Shown here: one piece after another, positions 36,879-45,418 of the stretch
How the letters are laid out: the number at the start of each line of letters is the position of its first letter
Position numbering within the stretch: the first letter of the stretch is position 1
From: Promethearchaeota archaeon
GTDB taxonomy: Archaea; Asgardarchaeota; Lokiarchaeia; Sigyniarchaeales; SOKP01
Assembly (NCBI GenBank): GCA_019058365.1
Contig: JAHPZE010000004.1
Location: forward strand, 62,001 to 126,000
Reading direction: 5' to 3'
Length of the DNA stretch: 64,000 nt
Translations under genes and position numbers: made by a program
Notes under the pieces: model-generated
Databases searched by the model: none
Seen by the model: the letters and a program-made list of their open reading frames with translations, nothing else
What the model was told of the DNA's origin: nothing

Positions 36879-37463
36879 TTAATTTGACTTAGAACCACAA
36901 TATTGACAGAATTTTAATTCTAACGGATAATGTTTTCCACAATTTGAACATCTCTTTAATGAATTTTTAAGAATTTCTCTCCCCAACATTTCAAAAGCTT
37001 TTTCAACATTTTCACCTGTTTTTGCCGAAGTACTTAACATTTCTCCTTGAAATTTAAACTTATCAAAAATTTCTAGTGCTTTTTCTCTTTTTACTTTTCT
37101 CACTAAATCACTCTTCGCTTCGATTAATATTTTTGTTTTGGGAGAATTAGGTACAGAAGAAATTACATTGATCCAATCATATAAATCATTTAAAGAGTCT
37201 TCATTTGTAATATCATATAACATTAAAGCTCCAGAAGCTCCAGATACATAAGAAGGAAAGAGGAGTCGAAATTTCTTTTCACCAGCGAAGTCCCAAATAT
37301 TAAGCAGGATCTCAGTATCATCTACAACTACTTTTTTTGTTTCAAAATCAACACCAATCGTAGATAATGTAGATCTTTCGAATTTACCCGTAGCAAAGCG
37401 GCGAAGCAAACTGGTTTTTCCTACATTTTTAGCTCCAGCAACAACAACCTTAAATTTTATCAT
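36879..37463 (-). CDS. Ras-superfamily small GTPase with C-terminal zinc ribbon
   Basis: 194-aa Rab/Arf-like GTPase, a eukaryotic-signature protein of Asgard archaea. G1 is GAKNVGKTS (residues 9-17), the switch I Thr is in STIGVDFE, and G3 is WDFAGEKKF: the usual DTAGQ is changed to DFAGE, so the catalytic Gln is Glu. G4 reads EAKSDL instead of NKxD (Asn replaced by Ala), and G5 is TSAKTG. The C-terminus ends in a zinc ribbon, CSNCGKHYPLELKFCQYCG, rather than a prenylation motif. Weak or altered guanine specificity and slow hydrolysis are inferences. The start is ATG. It is transcribed alone. Confidence 0.92.
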   Translation of the reverse strand: MIKFKVVVAGAKNVGKTSLLRRFATGKFERSTLSTIGVDFETKKVVVDDTEILLNIWDFAGEKKFRLLFPSYVSGASGALMLYDITNEDSLNDLYDWINVISSVPNSPKTKILIEAKSDLVRKVKREKALEIFDKFKFQGEMLSTSAKTGENVEKAFEMLGREILKNSLKRCSNCGKHYPLELKFCQYCGSKSN

Positions 37464-37597
37464 ATCCTCTCTCGCTCAACTTTTTTTGAATATGTATCCT
37501 TACTCAATAAAATTCAATAATATTATAAATTATTATTGAAAATATTAAAAATCTTTTTTATTGTTTTAATAAATTAGGGATTTTATATTATTCGAAT

Positions 37598-39943
37598 TTA
37601 GGACTTATTTTTGTATTCATATCTGCCAATTTTATAAATTTGTTGAGCGATTTTTTTACCAACATTCTCAATTTTCGTTAAATCTGGAATATCAGCTAAG
37701 AAAATATTTTGTAATGTTTTTAATTCTTTCAATAAGCTTTTTGCCCGAAGAGTATTTACACCAGGTATTCCCGCTACAATATATTCTAATAGGCGAGACG
37801 TATCAATAGGCGCTTTATCAAATCTTAATTTTGATGACGATTTGGTAACTGATTGTTCTTTTTTTGCTAATTGATATAAAAATTTTGCTGTCTCTATAGA
37901 ATCTTCTGTTCTATAGATTGAGATGCCTAAGTTAACTAATATAGCAGTTATTGCTCCGTAAAGAGCATTTTCACTAATAGTTGAATCTTTAAAAGGATCA
38001 CCTTCTAAAATTAATATTGGCCTTGAAAAATGTTCCCCGAGATCGCTTAATTCGGTAAATAATCTTCCATCAATGATAGAATCATTAAAATCTTTACTCG
38101 ATTTTCTTTCAACCCCGACTCTTTCTGAAATAACGTAATCCGCAACTGCTAATTGCTCTAATTTTAAATTTATACCTATTAGTGATAAAGTTCTTACTAC
38201 TGAAGAAGCGGTTTCACGATTATCACAGATGATCTCATAATTATCAGCATCTTCAATCTTCTTTATCGAACTTAGATCTGGACTATCTATTTCAATTGAT
38301 TCAATTTCTTCTTCTTTTTCATTAATTATGAAATTTAGGAGATTAGATTGTTCTGATTTTGATATTAACTCAGAATTTTTAATTTTTTCTAAACTTTCCT
38401 TCATATTCCTTTCTTTAGCTTTTTCTGCCCAATAATATCCTTCATCTCGAGTACCTTCTGCCATTAATACAAAAACCTTACCCTCCTTTTTTCTACCTGT
38501 TCGGCCACGACGTTGAATAGAACGTATAGCACTCGGAACAACATCATAAAAAATTACTAAATCACATTCTTCAATATCTAATCCTTCTTCAGCGACACTT
38601 GTCCCAACTAAAGTATTATATATTCCCTCCTTGAATTCATTAAGCAACGTTATTTGTTCTTTTTGTGTTAATCCTTTATCTATTCCTCTCGTTGCTTGTC
38701 CTACGAACTTATGCATTTTAATTATCTCATCTTCTTCAAAATATTTTACTATATTATTAACAGAATCCCTAAAATGACAAAAAACTAGAATCCTCGAATC
38801 AGGATTTTCTTTTATTTGATTAATTAAAAGTGCTTTTAACTTCTCTATTTTTGGGTGGACTAATCCTCTAGAATAGAGATCTTCTGTTAACTTTTTAGCT
38901 TGTTTAAAATCTTTATCAATAAATAATTCTTTTAATGATTTGTTTGCTGTATTATTTTTAATCTTCTCTTCGTTCTTGTTAAAATAATCTTTAAGAGCGC
39001 TTATACCTTGAGTTTCTATTAATTCAGTCATATGTGATAGTCTGATGGCATTAGCTGACACCTTTTTAGCATTAAACATATGGAATTTTTCATCATTATC
39101 TCTTGCTGTAGAAATTCTTCGATTTATTATATTATCTAGCTTTAATAAATCCTTTCTAGTGATTTTATGTATATCATAAGAGCCTAATAAATCGTTTTCT
39201 TTTAAGATTCTATAACATGATTTTAATTTCTCTTCTAGTATCATTTTAACTTCTAAAAATTCAGAGGGGAGCTTAACTTTTATCCATTCATTATCTACTT
39301 TATGAATATATGGCTTAACATCTAAATCCTTCTCTGTCCTAATTTCGATATGGTTAATAAATAAATTTTTTTTAATCTCATTAATTTTACCTTCAGTTGA
39401 GCCAGGACTCGCAGTAAGTCCTAAAATTCGAGAATTCTTTGAGATATCAATATATTTCTTAGCGAGAAAACAATAAGCATAATCTCCTATTGCTCTATGA
39501 CACTCGTCAAAAATCATTAAGGAAACATCTTTAATCGAATATAATCCTGAAATAAGGTCATTTTGAAGTACTTGAGGTGTCATAAAAGCAACTTTTATGT
39601 TTACCCAAAGACTTTCTCGTTTTTCAGGAGCAATTGACCCCGTAAGAGAGATAAGTGATTCTTCAGGAAGATTAGTTAATTCTAAAAATGACTTATAGTG
39701 TTGTTCTACTAAAGGTTTAGTAGGTGCTAAAAGGATTACTTTTGAATCTTCGATTTCTGTTAATCTTTGTACAGTAAGCATTAAAGCTATAACTGTTTTG
39801 CCTAAACCTGTAGGAATGACAACTAAGCAGTTCTTATTTAGACAATTAATAAAAATATTCTCTTGGTATTCCCGTCGAGATATCAAATTTTGCTTAATAA
39901 GAGGGTGAGAAATAAATTCTTCGTTTGGAGTTACGAAAATCAC
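37598..39943 (-). CDS. hef: Hef-like helicase/XPF nuclease
   Basis: 781-aa fusion of an SF2 helicase (FANCM-like) and an ERCC4/XPF nuclease, acting on stalled forks. Helicase: IPTGLGKTVIALML near residue 42 (Walker A), FDECHRA (DEAH-type Walker B), LTASPGS, and QRRGRTGRKKEG (motif VI). Nuclease: GVERKSSKDFNDS near 609-620 carries the ERKxxxD active site, so unlike eukaryotic FANCM the nuclease looks active. Two C-terminal HhH motifs: IPGVNTLRAKSLLKE and ENVGKKIAQQIYKI. The start is GTG (no ATG upstream). tRNA-Val and rpoK lie divergently upstream. Confidence 0.95.
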   Translation of the reverse strand: MIFVTPNEEFISHPLIKQNLISRREYQENIFINCLNKNCLVVIPTGLGKTVIALMLTVQRLTEIEDSKVILLAPTKPLVEQHYKSFLELTNLPEESLISLTGSIAPEKRESLWVNIKVAFMTPQVLQNDLISGLYSIKDVSLMIFDECHRAIGDYAYCFLAKKYIDISKNSRILGLTASPGSTEGKINEIKKNLFINHIEIRTEKDLDVKPYIHKVDNEWIKVKLPSEFLEVKMILEEKLKSCYRILKENDLLGSYDIHKITRKDLLKLDNIINRRISTARDNDEKFHMFNAKKVSANAIRLSHMTELIETQGISALKDYFNKNEEKIKNNTANKSLKELFIDKDFKQAKKLTEDLYSRGLVHPKIEKLKALLINQIKENPDSRILVFCHFRDSVNNIVKYFEEDEIIKMHKFVGQATRGIDKGLTQKEQITLLNEFKEGIYNTLVGTSVAEEGLDIEECDLVIFYDVVPSAIRSIQRRGRTGRKKEGKVFVLMAEGTRDEGYYWAEKAKERNMKESLEKIKNSELISKSEQSNLLNFIINEKEEEIESIEIDSPDLSSIKKIEDADNYEIICDNRETASSVVRTLSLIGINLKLEQLAVADYVISERVGVERKSSKDFNDSIIDGRLFTELSDLGEHFSRPILILEGDPFKDSTISENALYGAITAILVNLGISIYRTEDSIETAKFLYQLAKKEQSVTKSSSKLRFDKAPIDTSRLLEYIVAGIPGVNTLRAKSLLKELKTLQNIFLADIPDLTKIENVGKKIAQQIYKIGRYEYKNKS

Positions 39944-40134
39944 CAGTAAATATAGAAATATTTTAGCTTTTGATTATAAAATTTAATTGAAATATTTAAA
40001 ATAACAGACTATATAAGATCATTAAAAAATGCCTAAATTCTTAAATTGAATTAACAATAATTTAATAAATTAAATTAGTTAAAGAAGAAAGTAATATTTA
40101 ATTCGTATCGCTTATTATTCTTAAATACAAACAA

Positions 40135-40238
40135 GCGCGGGTGGTCTAGTGGCATGACGACAAGTATTTTACATATCGCATCTACACCGTTAAACGCTCA
40201 CACCGTGTAAATCAGGGGTTCAATTCCCCTCCTGCGCA
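40135..40238 (+). tRNA. tRNA-Val(CAC) with a 32-nt intron in the anticodon stem
   Basis: After removing 32 nt (40162-40193; shift by one possible) the gene gives a full 72-position tRNA plus discriminator A. Acceptor GCGCGGG pairs with CCTGCGC (one G-T). The D arm GTC/GAC carries G18-G19 and A14/A21. Anticodon stem ACACG pairs perfectly with CGTGT around loop CTCACAC, anticodon CAC (40199-40201). G15 and C48 form the Levitt pair. T arm AGGGG-TTCAATT-CCCCT. No encoded CCA. Without excision the anticodon stem cannot form. The intron falls between positions 28/29 or 29/30, not the canonical 37/38 site. rpoK follows 110 bp downstream. Confidence 0.82.
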
Positions 40239-40349
40239 CTTATAAACCTTATTATCATTTTATACGTATTAAAACTAACTAAAAACCAAAAAAGTTATAT
40301 GAAATCAAATATTTTAAAGTTTTAAATTACTCCTTTTTTAGTCTTAATC

Positions 40350-40652
40350 ATGTCTAGTTTCTTAGAGTCTCGAGAATTACGTAAAGAATATAAGAAAGTC
40401 AGAAACTATGTAAAGATTGGACCGATATTTTTAACTAGATATGAAAAAGCAAGGATCGTGGGGGCAAGGGCTCTACAAATTTCATTTGGAGCTCCTATTT
40501 TACTTGAAAAGCCTAAAGGTTTAATAGATCCAATAAAAATCGCTCAGATAGAGTTAAGATCAAGAATCTTACCATTGACTATCAGACGTGAAAATCCCAG
40601 TGGAGAGTACCAAGATATAGCCATAAATAAACTGATTTTGAAAAAAGATTAA
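40350..40652 (+). CDS. rpoK: RNA polymerase subunit K (omega/Rpb6)
   Basis: 100-aa archaeal RpoK that folds onto the RNA polymerase core and helps assembly. The conserved domain spans residues 25-90: LTRYEKARIVGARALQISFGAP, then ILLEKPKGLIDPIKIAQIELRSRILPLTIRRENPSGEY. It is longer at the N-terminus (about 25 charged residues) than the shortest archaeal versions. The start is ATG. It lies directly downstream of tRNA-Val on the same strand and may share its transcription unit. Confidence 0.96.
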   Translation: MSSFLESRELRKEYKKVRNYVKIGPIFLTRYEKARIVGARALQISFGAPILLEKPKGLIDPIKIAQIELRSRILPLTIRRENPSGEYQDIAINKLILKKD

Positions 40653-40754
40653 GATTATCTTTTGTATTATATATCTCGGCCCGAAGTCTTTCTTTATAGA
40701 AGTTTTATGAATAAAAATTTGTTAACAATATCAATCCTATAAAAATTAAATAAA

Positions 40755-41210
40755 TTATTGAATACGATATTTTCCTCGTTCAGTTAAAAAGTAAACATTT
40801 TTCTCGCCAACCATTTGAGATTCTATATAGCCTTTTGAAATTAAATTCTCAAGAATTTCTTCTAATTCTGCTTTTTTAAAACCAGGTATTCCTAAAGGTA
40901 TTCTTGACTGGTTGGCGATTATAGCAATTCGTTCTAAAAATAATCTTTTATTCATAAATGTTTCAAGGATTGTAATTTCATCATTTGAAAGTCTTTCGAA
41001 TTGATCATGCTCTAAATAGCGCTCCTTTAAAGTTTGTGCGAGATCTCTTGCTTCTGGGCTTATATCTTGCTTTTTCACTTCGACGTGCTTTAATGTAACT
41101 AAATCTTTTGCTACGGGCTTTTTTGATTGTTCATTAACTTTATCTTTATTATCGCTTTCTTTTTGAGATGGTTTATTGTTTTTATTTTCCATATTATTAC
41201 CATAAGGCAT
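40755..41210 (-). CDS. Winged-helix protein with charged N-terminus
   Basis: 151-aa protein not assigned to a named family. Residues 1-60 are low-complexity and Lys/Asn/Glu/Gln rich. Residues 75-150 look like a winged helix: NDEITILETFMNKRLFLERIAIIANQSRI, then GFKKAELEEILENLISKGYIESQMVGEKNVYFLTERGKYRI. The wing plus LTERG is typical of archaeal transcription-associated small regulators. The start is ATG. It is divergent (27 bp) from the acetyltransferase gene and downstream of rpoK on the opposite strand. Confidence 0.65.
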   Translation of the reverse strand: MPYGNNMENKNNKPSQKESDNKDKVNEQSKKPVAKDLVTLKHVEVKKQDISPEARDLAQTLKERYLEHDQFERLSNDEITILETFMNKRLFLERIAIIANQSRIPLGIPGFKKAELEEILENLISKGYIESQMVGEKNVYFLTERGKYRIQ

Positions 41211-41237
41211 ATAATTATAAAAATTTATATTTAAATA

Positions 41238-41825
41238 ATGAAAAGGCTCTTAAAGTTAAAATCTGGAGAAAATATCATTATCAAACATTTAACTAAATTA
41301 GATGTTGATGGTGTTTGGTATAATTTTAATGAAGTAATAGAGGAGGGTAGTTATTTACCGGTATTTTTTCCCGTGAGATCTCAATTAGAGAAAGATTCAT
41401 GGTATCGTAATATTAAAAAAGGAAATGAAATTTGTATTGTAGGTGAAAACCTCGACCTTAAAGCACCTTATAACATTATTGGACAATGTGAGGTTTTAAA
41501 CTCTGACTGGGATGCAGCAGAACATGTTGGAGTTTTAGGTATTGTTATAAGAGATAAGTATAGAGATTTAACTATTGGAAGGAATCTTATTGACTTTGCT
41601 ATACGAGAATCAAAAATATTAAATAATAAAGAAAAAATCATTTTGAGCAGTTTTTCAACTAATAAAAGGGCACTCCATCTATTCAAAAAATTAGGTTTTG
41701 AAGTTATTGGAGTAAGAAAAAAACAATTTCTTATGGATTCAATATATATCGACGAGGTTATGATGGAATTATGGATAGACGACTATCTCAATGAAAATAA
41801 ACAGAACTTTACGATTGATTTATAA
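41238..41825 (+). CDS. GNAT-family N-acetyltransferase
   Basis: 195-aa acetyltransferase with the GNAT fold. Acetyl-CoA motif A reads VGVLGIVIRDKYRDLTIGRNLIDFAIRES near residues 93-120 (pyrophosphate loop RDLTIG). Motif B region: IILSSFSTNKRALHLFKKLGFEVIGVRKKQF. The target is unknown; the fold of the later half resembles Rim-like and antibiotic acetyltransferases. The start is ATG. It diverges from the winged-helix gene, and the intergenic gap is only 27 bp. Confidence 0.87.
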   Translation: MKRLLKLKSGENIIIKHLTKLDVDGVWYNFNEVIEEGSYLPVFFPVRSQLEKDSWYRNIKKGNEICIVGENLDLKAPYNIIGQCEVLNSDWDAAEHVGVLGIVIRDKYRDLTIGRNLIDFAIRESKILNNKEKIILSSFSTNKRALHLFKKLGFEVIGVRKKQFLMDSIYIDEVMMELWIDDYLNENKQNFTIDL

Positions 41826-41897
41826 CAACCTTATATAACTAAACGAGAAGAAGATGTTCTTATATACAACCTTATTAATAAGAATATGCTTTTAAAC

Positions 41898-43340
41898 TCA
41901 GGGATACTTAAATCTCTTCTTGAATTGTTCCCAACTTTGTGTATCTAAAGGATTCTCATTTAAAAATAAGAAATTCAGACTTTTCAAGCTTTCTATGTTT
42001 TCATTGTTAAATTTTGATATTTGGTTTCGGCCTAAATGTAACATAATTAGATTATTTAAACCCTCTAAACCCTCTAATTCCTTAATATTATTGTTATCCA
42101 GATATAATTCTTGTAAATTATTTAAAATTTTTAACCCTTCAATTTTATTAATCCTATTGTTAGATAATTCTATTTTCTTTAAGTTCACTTGAGTATCAAG
42201 GGCCTCAATTTTTCCTATTAAATTATTTGAGAGGTATAACCCCTTCAATTTAATAAGAGATGACAAACCAGCAATTTGATTAATTTTATTATCATTAAGA
42301 TACAACCACATCAAATTTTTTAAATTATTAAGTCCTCTCATCTGTTTAATTTGATTAAACGCAAGATTTAATCTATTTAACTGCTCTAAACAATCTAAAT
42401 TCTTAATTTCTGAAATATTGTTATGACTTAGATTCAATTCTTCTAATTTTGCTAAATTAGTTAAATTGTCAATTTCCTTAATTTCGTTATTATTCAGAGA
42501 TAATTTTTTCAAATGATGTAAAGAATCTAAGTTATGTATTCTACGAATTTTATTATTCGATAAATTCAAATCTTCTAAATTGTTTAAACTCTCTAAATTT
42601 TCGATCTTTCCTAATTTATTATAAGATAAATCTAAAGTCCGCAGTTTTGTTAGAATTTGGATTCCATCTATACTTTCAAGTTTATTGCGCGCTAATTGAA
42701 GATATTCTAAATTAAATAAACTTTTTAGTTCTAAAATATCAGATACTTTATTTAAATTAGAACTCTCACAATTTAAAGCATACATTTTTCCCTTTCTTAA
42801 AGTTACATGATATCCGCATTTTTTTGTATAAAACTCATTTAAAATCAAATTAATACATACTTCAAGAAACGGTTCAGGGATGGCGTCTTTAAGATTAAAA
42901 CTGTAGATTTCTTGTAAAAAATTACTATTTTTATCGCTAATTTCATTTTTAATTAAATTCTTAAGATATTCAATTACTGCTTTTCGAGCTTTCACACTAT
43001 TTATCGAATTTAAGGTTCTTACTGCATAAAGTCGCAATTCTACGTTATCAACTTTGTTTAGCGTATATTCCAACAAGGAGAGTAATTTCTTGTTGTTCGA
43101 ATACTTTTCTTTTAAAATTTGTCCAGCAATTAATCTAATTTGAAGATTTTCATCAGATAGAAATAATTGTTCAAAAAATTTGAAGTTCCTACCCTCTTCA
43201 ATTATACCATAGCTTTTTAGAGCTTTTTGTCGTATGATTGAATCACTTGAACTGTCAATCCATTCCCTTAAAAGAGCTAAATTTTCTTTCTTTCCTATTT
43301 GCTCTAACTTTTCTTTTATGAAATCTGGATTTAGTTCCAT
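41898..43340 (-). CDS. HEAT-like and leucine-rich-repeat protein
   Basis: 480-aa repeat protein. Residues 1-165 have short helical pairs resembling HEAT repeats (LREWIDSSSDSIIRQKALKSYG; NLQIRLIAGQILKEKYS; NVELRLYAVRTLNS). Residues 190-470 hold about 13 LRRs of 22 residues each with the SDS22-like pattern L..L..L.L..N.I..I..L (for example LKKLSLNNNEIKEIDNLTNL). These look like protein-interaction scaffolds; SDS22-like LRRs bind phosphatases in eukaryotes. No signal peptide or membrane segment, so cytosolic. The start is ATG. Such LRR proteins are common in Asgard genomes. Confidence 0.88.
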   Translation of the reverse strand: MELNPDFIKEKLEQIGKKENLALLREWIDSSSDSIIRQKALKSYGIIEEGRNFKFFEQLFLSDENLQIRLIAGQILKEKYSNNKKLLSLLEYTLNKVDNVELRLYAVRTLNSINSVKARKAVIEYLKNLIKNEISDKNSNFLQEIYSFNLKDAIPEPFLEVCINLILNEFYTKKCGYHVTLRKGKMYALNCESSNLNKVSDILELKSLFNLEYLQLARNKLESIDGIQILTKLRTLDLSYNKLGKIENLESLNNLEDLNLSNNKIRRIHNLDSLHHLKKLSLNNNEIKEIDNLTNLAKLEELNLSHNNISEIKNLDCLEQLNRLNLAFNQIKQMRGLNNLKNLMWLYLNDNKINQIAGLSSLIKLKGLYLSNNLIGKIEALDTQVNLKKIELSNNRINKIEGLKILNNLQELYLDNNNIKELEGLEGLNNLIMLHLGRNQISKFNNENIESLKSLNFLFLNENPLDTQSWEQFKKRFKYP

Positions 43341-43454
43341 TTTAATTAATTATTAATTCAAAATATTCGATATTGGCTTAAGATTTTATAAATGATAGAA
43401 AGAGTAAAAATCTAATCAACAACAATTCATTGATAAAAGTAAATTTTTCGCAAT

Positions 43455-43691
43455 TTACATCTTATTAAGTGTTTTTGAATCGTCTATAATATCAACATCT
43501 TTTTCCTCTTTGCCTTCAACCTCTTCCTTTAATGTTTTTGAAGGTTTTGATTCATCAAAGGGAGTATTACATATCCAACACACATTTTCAGAATCAGTTA
43601 GAGCCGTAGAACACTTTAAACAGTAAAATGTCTTGCATTCAGGGCAAACATAAGTATTTCTTAAGATTTCGCTTTTACACACAATACAAAT
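43455..43691 (-). CDS. Zinc-finger (double-ribbon/RING-like) protein, ATT start or truncated
   Basis: About 78 aa with four Cys pairs: CIVC, CPEC, CLKC and CWIC, spaced like a small cross-brace or treble zinc finger, followed by an acidic Lys/Asp/Glu tail. The first Cys of CIVC lies outside the GTG start (43682). In frame upstream are only Cys-Ile-Val before a stop (TAA at 43692-43694), so the CxxC pair requires ATT at 43689-43691, right after the stop. It may instead be the 3' end of a longer gene broken by the adjacent rearrangement. Eukaryotic counterparts would be ubiquitin-like or TFIIH-type fingers; function unknown here. Confidence 0.6.
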   Translation of the reverse strand: MCIVCKSEILRNTYVCPECKTFYCLKCSTALTDSENVCWICNTPFDESKPSKTLKEEVEGKEEKDVDIIDDSKTLNKM

Positions 43692-43742
43692 TTACTTTTC
43701 TTTAGAAGCTGAAACTAATTAGTACGCAATTTCAAAACATCA

Positions 43743-43843
43743 ATACAATAAAAAAAGAAAAATAAAAAACTTATAATATTTATTCCCATGAATTTTGAAT
43801 GAAACCACTTAACGGGTTAGAAGCATCTGTGGGAAACTAGTGG
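43743..43843 (-). pseudogene. Actin 3'-end remnant
   Basis: Colinear, gap-free copy of the last actin codons plus 3' flank at 49891-49991. The first 34 bases (from 43743) are identical to the flank and the next 11 differ once. A 29-base diverged stretch follows, then a TTA stop codon equivalent (43817-43819), the reverse complement of Cys-Phe-stop, and codons for His-Arg-Cys-Phe in the same frame, the actin C-terminus. Farther in, the identity fades. No intact actin reading frame remains. The T-rich flank is the probable actin terminator. It is oriented like the intact gene. Confidence 0.8.
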
Positions 43844-44036
43844 CAATGGAAATAGAGCTTTTTGAAACAACAGCTGAATCGACGAATTTAACTGGCTCAT
43901 GAATCATCTTATTCATAATTTGACAATATAATAAATAAAGATATCAATTATAGATATATTAATTAAGTTCATTTTAGATATAACTTAACATAGAAAAAGA
44001 CAAATTAAAAAAAAAGGAATTATTTGGTATATATTA

Positions 44037-44672
44037 ATGGATTATAATGAATTTCAAGCTCAAAGCATTAAATTAACTGAGGCTCTTAAAAAATACTTAA
44101 ATAAAAAAAATTTTCTTTATTATTTCGAAGATAGCATTCCTGATAGAGCTCTAAGAAGACCCGACATTATAGGACAAGAAAATAAAGAAATGGTATTTTA
44201 TGAGATTAAATCTGGAAAACACATCAATTTTTTTGGAGTTTTAGAGCAATTAAATCAATACATTCAAGAAGGAAAATATAAGAAAGGGTATTTGGTTATT
44301 TCTAAAGGGGTTAATATACCAACTAGAGCTAAGAAATTATATAAAGAGCAAGGATTTGGTATATTGGAATTAGATATAAGTAAAGTTGAACCAGAACCTA
44401 AAAAGATCTTAGAATCAGAGGATCATACGAAAAAAAGTAAAGAATTCATAGAATATAGTAAATATAGGAGTGAATGGGCACAAAAACACCCTGGAAGTTT
44501 ATCTTATCTCAAAGAGATCCTAATTTTTGTATTATGTGGAGAATTTTTAGTCAATGGAATTTGGGACTTAGTTTCTACACAAAATCTTATTTATTTATGG
44601 GTGGTAATCCCAACTAGTATTATTTTAGTTTTAGTATTTTTTTATCTTTACAGAAAAGAAAATAGAAACTAA
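44037..44672 (+). CDS. PD-(D/E)XK-like nuclease domain with C-terminal membrane anchor
   Basis: 211-aa protein. The N-terminal 115 residues look like a PD-(D/E)XK nuclease fold: ALRRPDIIGQENKEMVFYEIKSGK supplies the Asp and the ExK motif, with LEQLNQYI and KKGYLVIS in the following helix and strand. Residues 155-205 contain two hydrophobic segments (LIFVLCGEFLVNGIWDLV; LWVVIPTSIILVLVFFYLY), ending in a positive tail RKENRN, so it is probably membrane bound with the nuclease in the cytosol. Family unknown. The start is ATG, with a purine-rich AAAAAAGGAATT ahead. Confidence 0.72.
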   Translation: MDYNEFQAQSIKLTEALKKYLNKKNFLYYFEDSIPDRALRRPDIIGQENKEMVFYEIKSGKHINFFGVLEQLNQYIQEGKYKKGYLVISKGVNIPTRAKKLYKEQGFGILELDISKVEPEPKKILESEDHTKKSKEFIEYSKYRSEWAQKHPGSLSYLKEILIFVLCGEFLVNGIWDLVSTQNLIYLWVVIPTSIILVLVFFYLYRKENRN

Positions 44673-44777
44673 TAGCAAAACGAATTGAAATGGCTGAAAA
44701 ACCTTATAATAAGGATGTCTTAAAAAGGAATTCTCATTTATTAGTAATCATCTATAAATAATAAGCTAGAAAATATT

Positions 44778-45407
44778 ATGAAAATAAAATATTTTTCACA
44801 ATTGTGGTATTCCGAAGATGAAACACTATGGAAATATTATTTAGAGCAATATAAAAAGCGAATCAATAAATCAAATCAAATTAAATTTGATAGATACTTG
44901 GAAAAATTAGAAGAAGAGATGTTAGAGAAATTTTCGCCTGAAAAATGGTATGATTTTCTATTAAATTTCTATTTCAAGTGGAAATATACTCAAGTGAATC
45001 GATATATAAGTCTAACAAATCATATTAAAAAATATAAGCGAGAAAATAATTTAGAAGAACTTAATGCTATAAAAACTGAGTTTTTACTTGCTGATAAAAC
45101 TAAATTAAAAGAATCACTTGAAATATTATGTAAAATACATGGATTAGGTCCGTCGGGAGCTTCAGGATTATTAGCTTTATTATACCCAACACTCTATGGG
45201 ACGATTGATCAATTTGTTATTAAGTCATTACAACAACTTGATGATTTTCCAGAGCTCAAATTCATCAATCCAGATAATCCGAGTGTTGAAGTAGTTGTTT
45301 TCATTATTGAAAAACTACAAAAAAAGGCAGAGGATATGAATAGATTGTTTAAGACCAATTTTTGGACACCTAGAAAATTAGATAAGGTAATGTGGGCATC
45401 CAGATAA
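44778..45407 (+). CDS. HhH-containing protein, possible DNA-glycosylase-like
   Basis: 209-aa mostly helical protein. The segment CKIHGLGPSGASGLLALLYPTLYGTIDQFVIKSL near residues 118-150 resembles the HhH-GPD glycosylase core (hairpin GLGPSGA, then the catalytic-Asp-like TIDQFV). The Lys of bifunctional glycosylases is not obvious. No iron-sulfur Cys set. Assignment as a glycosylase is tentative. The start is ATG. It lies 105 bp after the nuclease-like membrane protein on the same strand and may belong with it to a DNA-processing or defence unit. Confidence 0.6.
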   Translation: MKIKYFSQLWYSEDETLWKYYLEQYKKRINKSNQIKFDRYLEKLEEEMLEKFSPEKWYDFLLNFYFKWKYTQVNRYISLTNHIKKYKRENNLEELNAIKTEFLLADKTKLKESLEILCKIHGLGPSGASGLLALLYPTLYGTIDQFVIKSLQQLDDFPELKFINPDNPSVEVVVFIIEKLQKKAEDMNRLFKTNFWTPRKLDKVMWASR

Positions 45408-45418
45408 TTAATTTTTAG

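Noticed and set aside
40165..40180. An anticodon TAC reading inside the tRNA (TTTTACA)
   Set aside because: It lies within the intron; the flanking bases cannot form a 5-bp anticodon stem, whereas the CAC model pairs perfectly and gives 73 positions.
42000..42650. Nucleotide repeats in the LRR gene as a CRISPR or satellite
   Set aside because: The period of about 66 bases comes from 22-residue LRR units in one continuous reading frame, with degenerate codons, not from identical DNA repeats.
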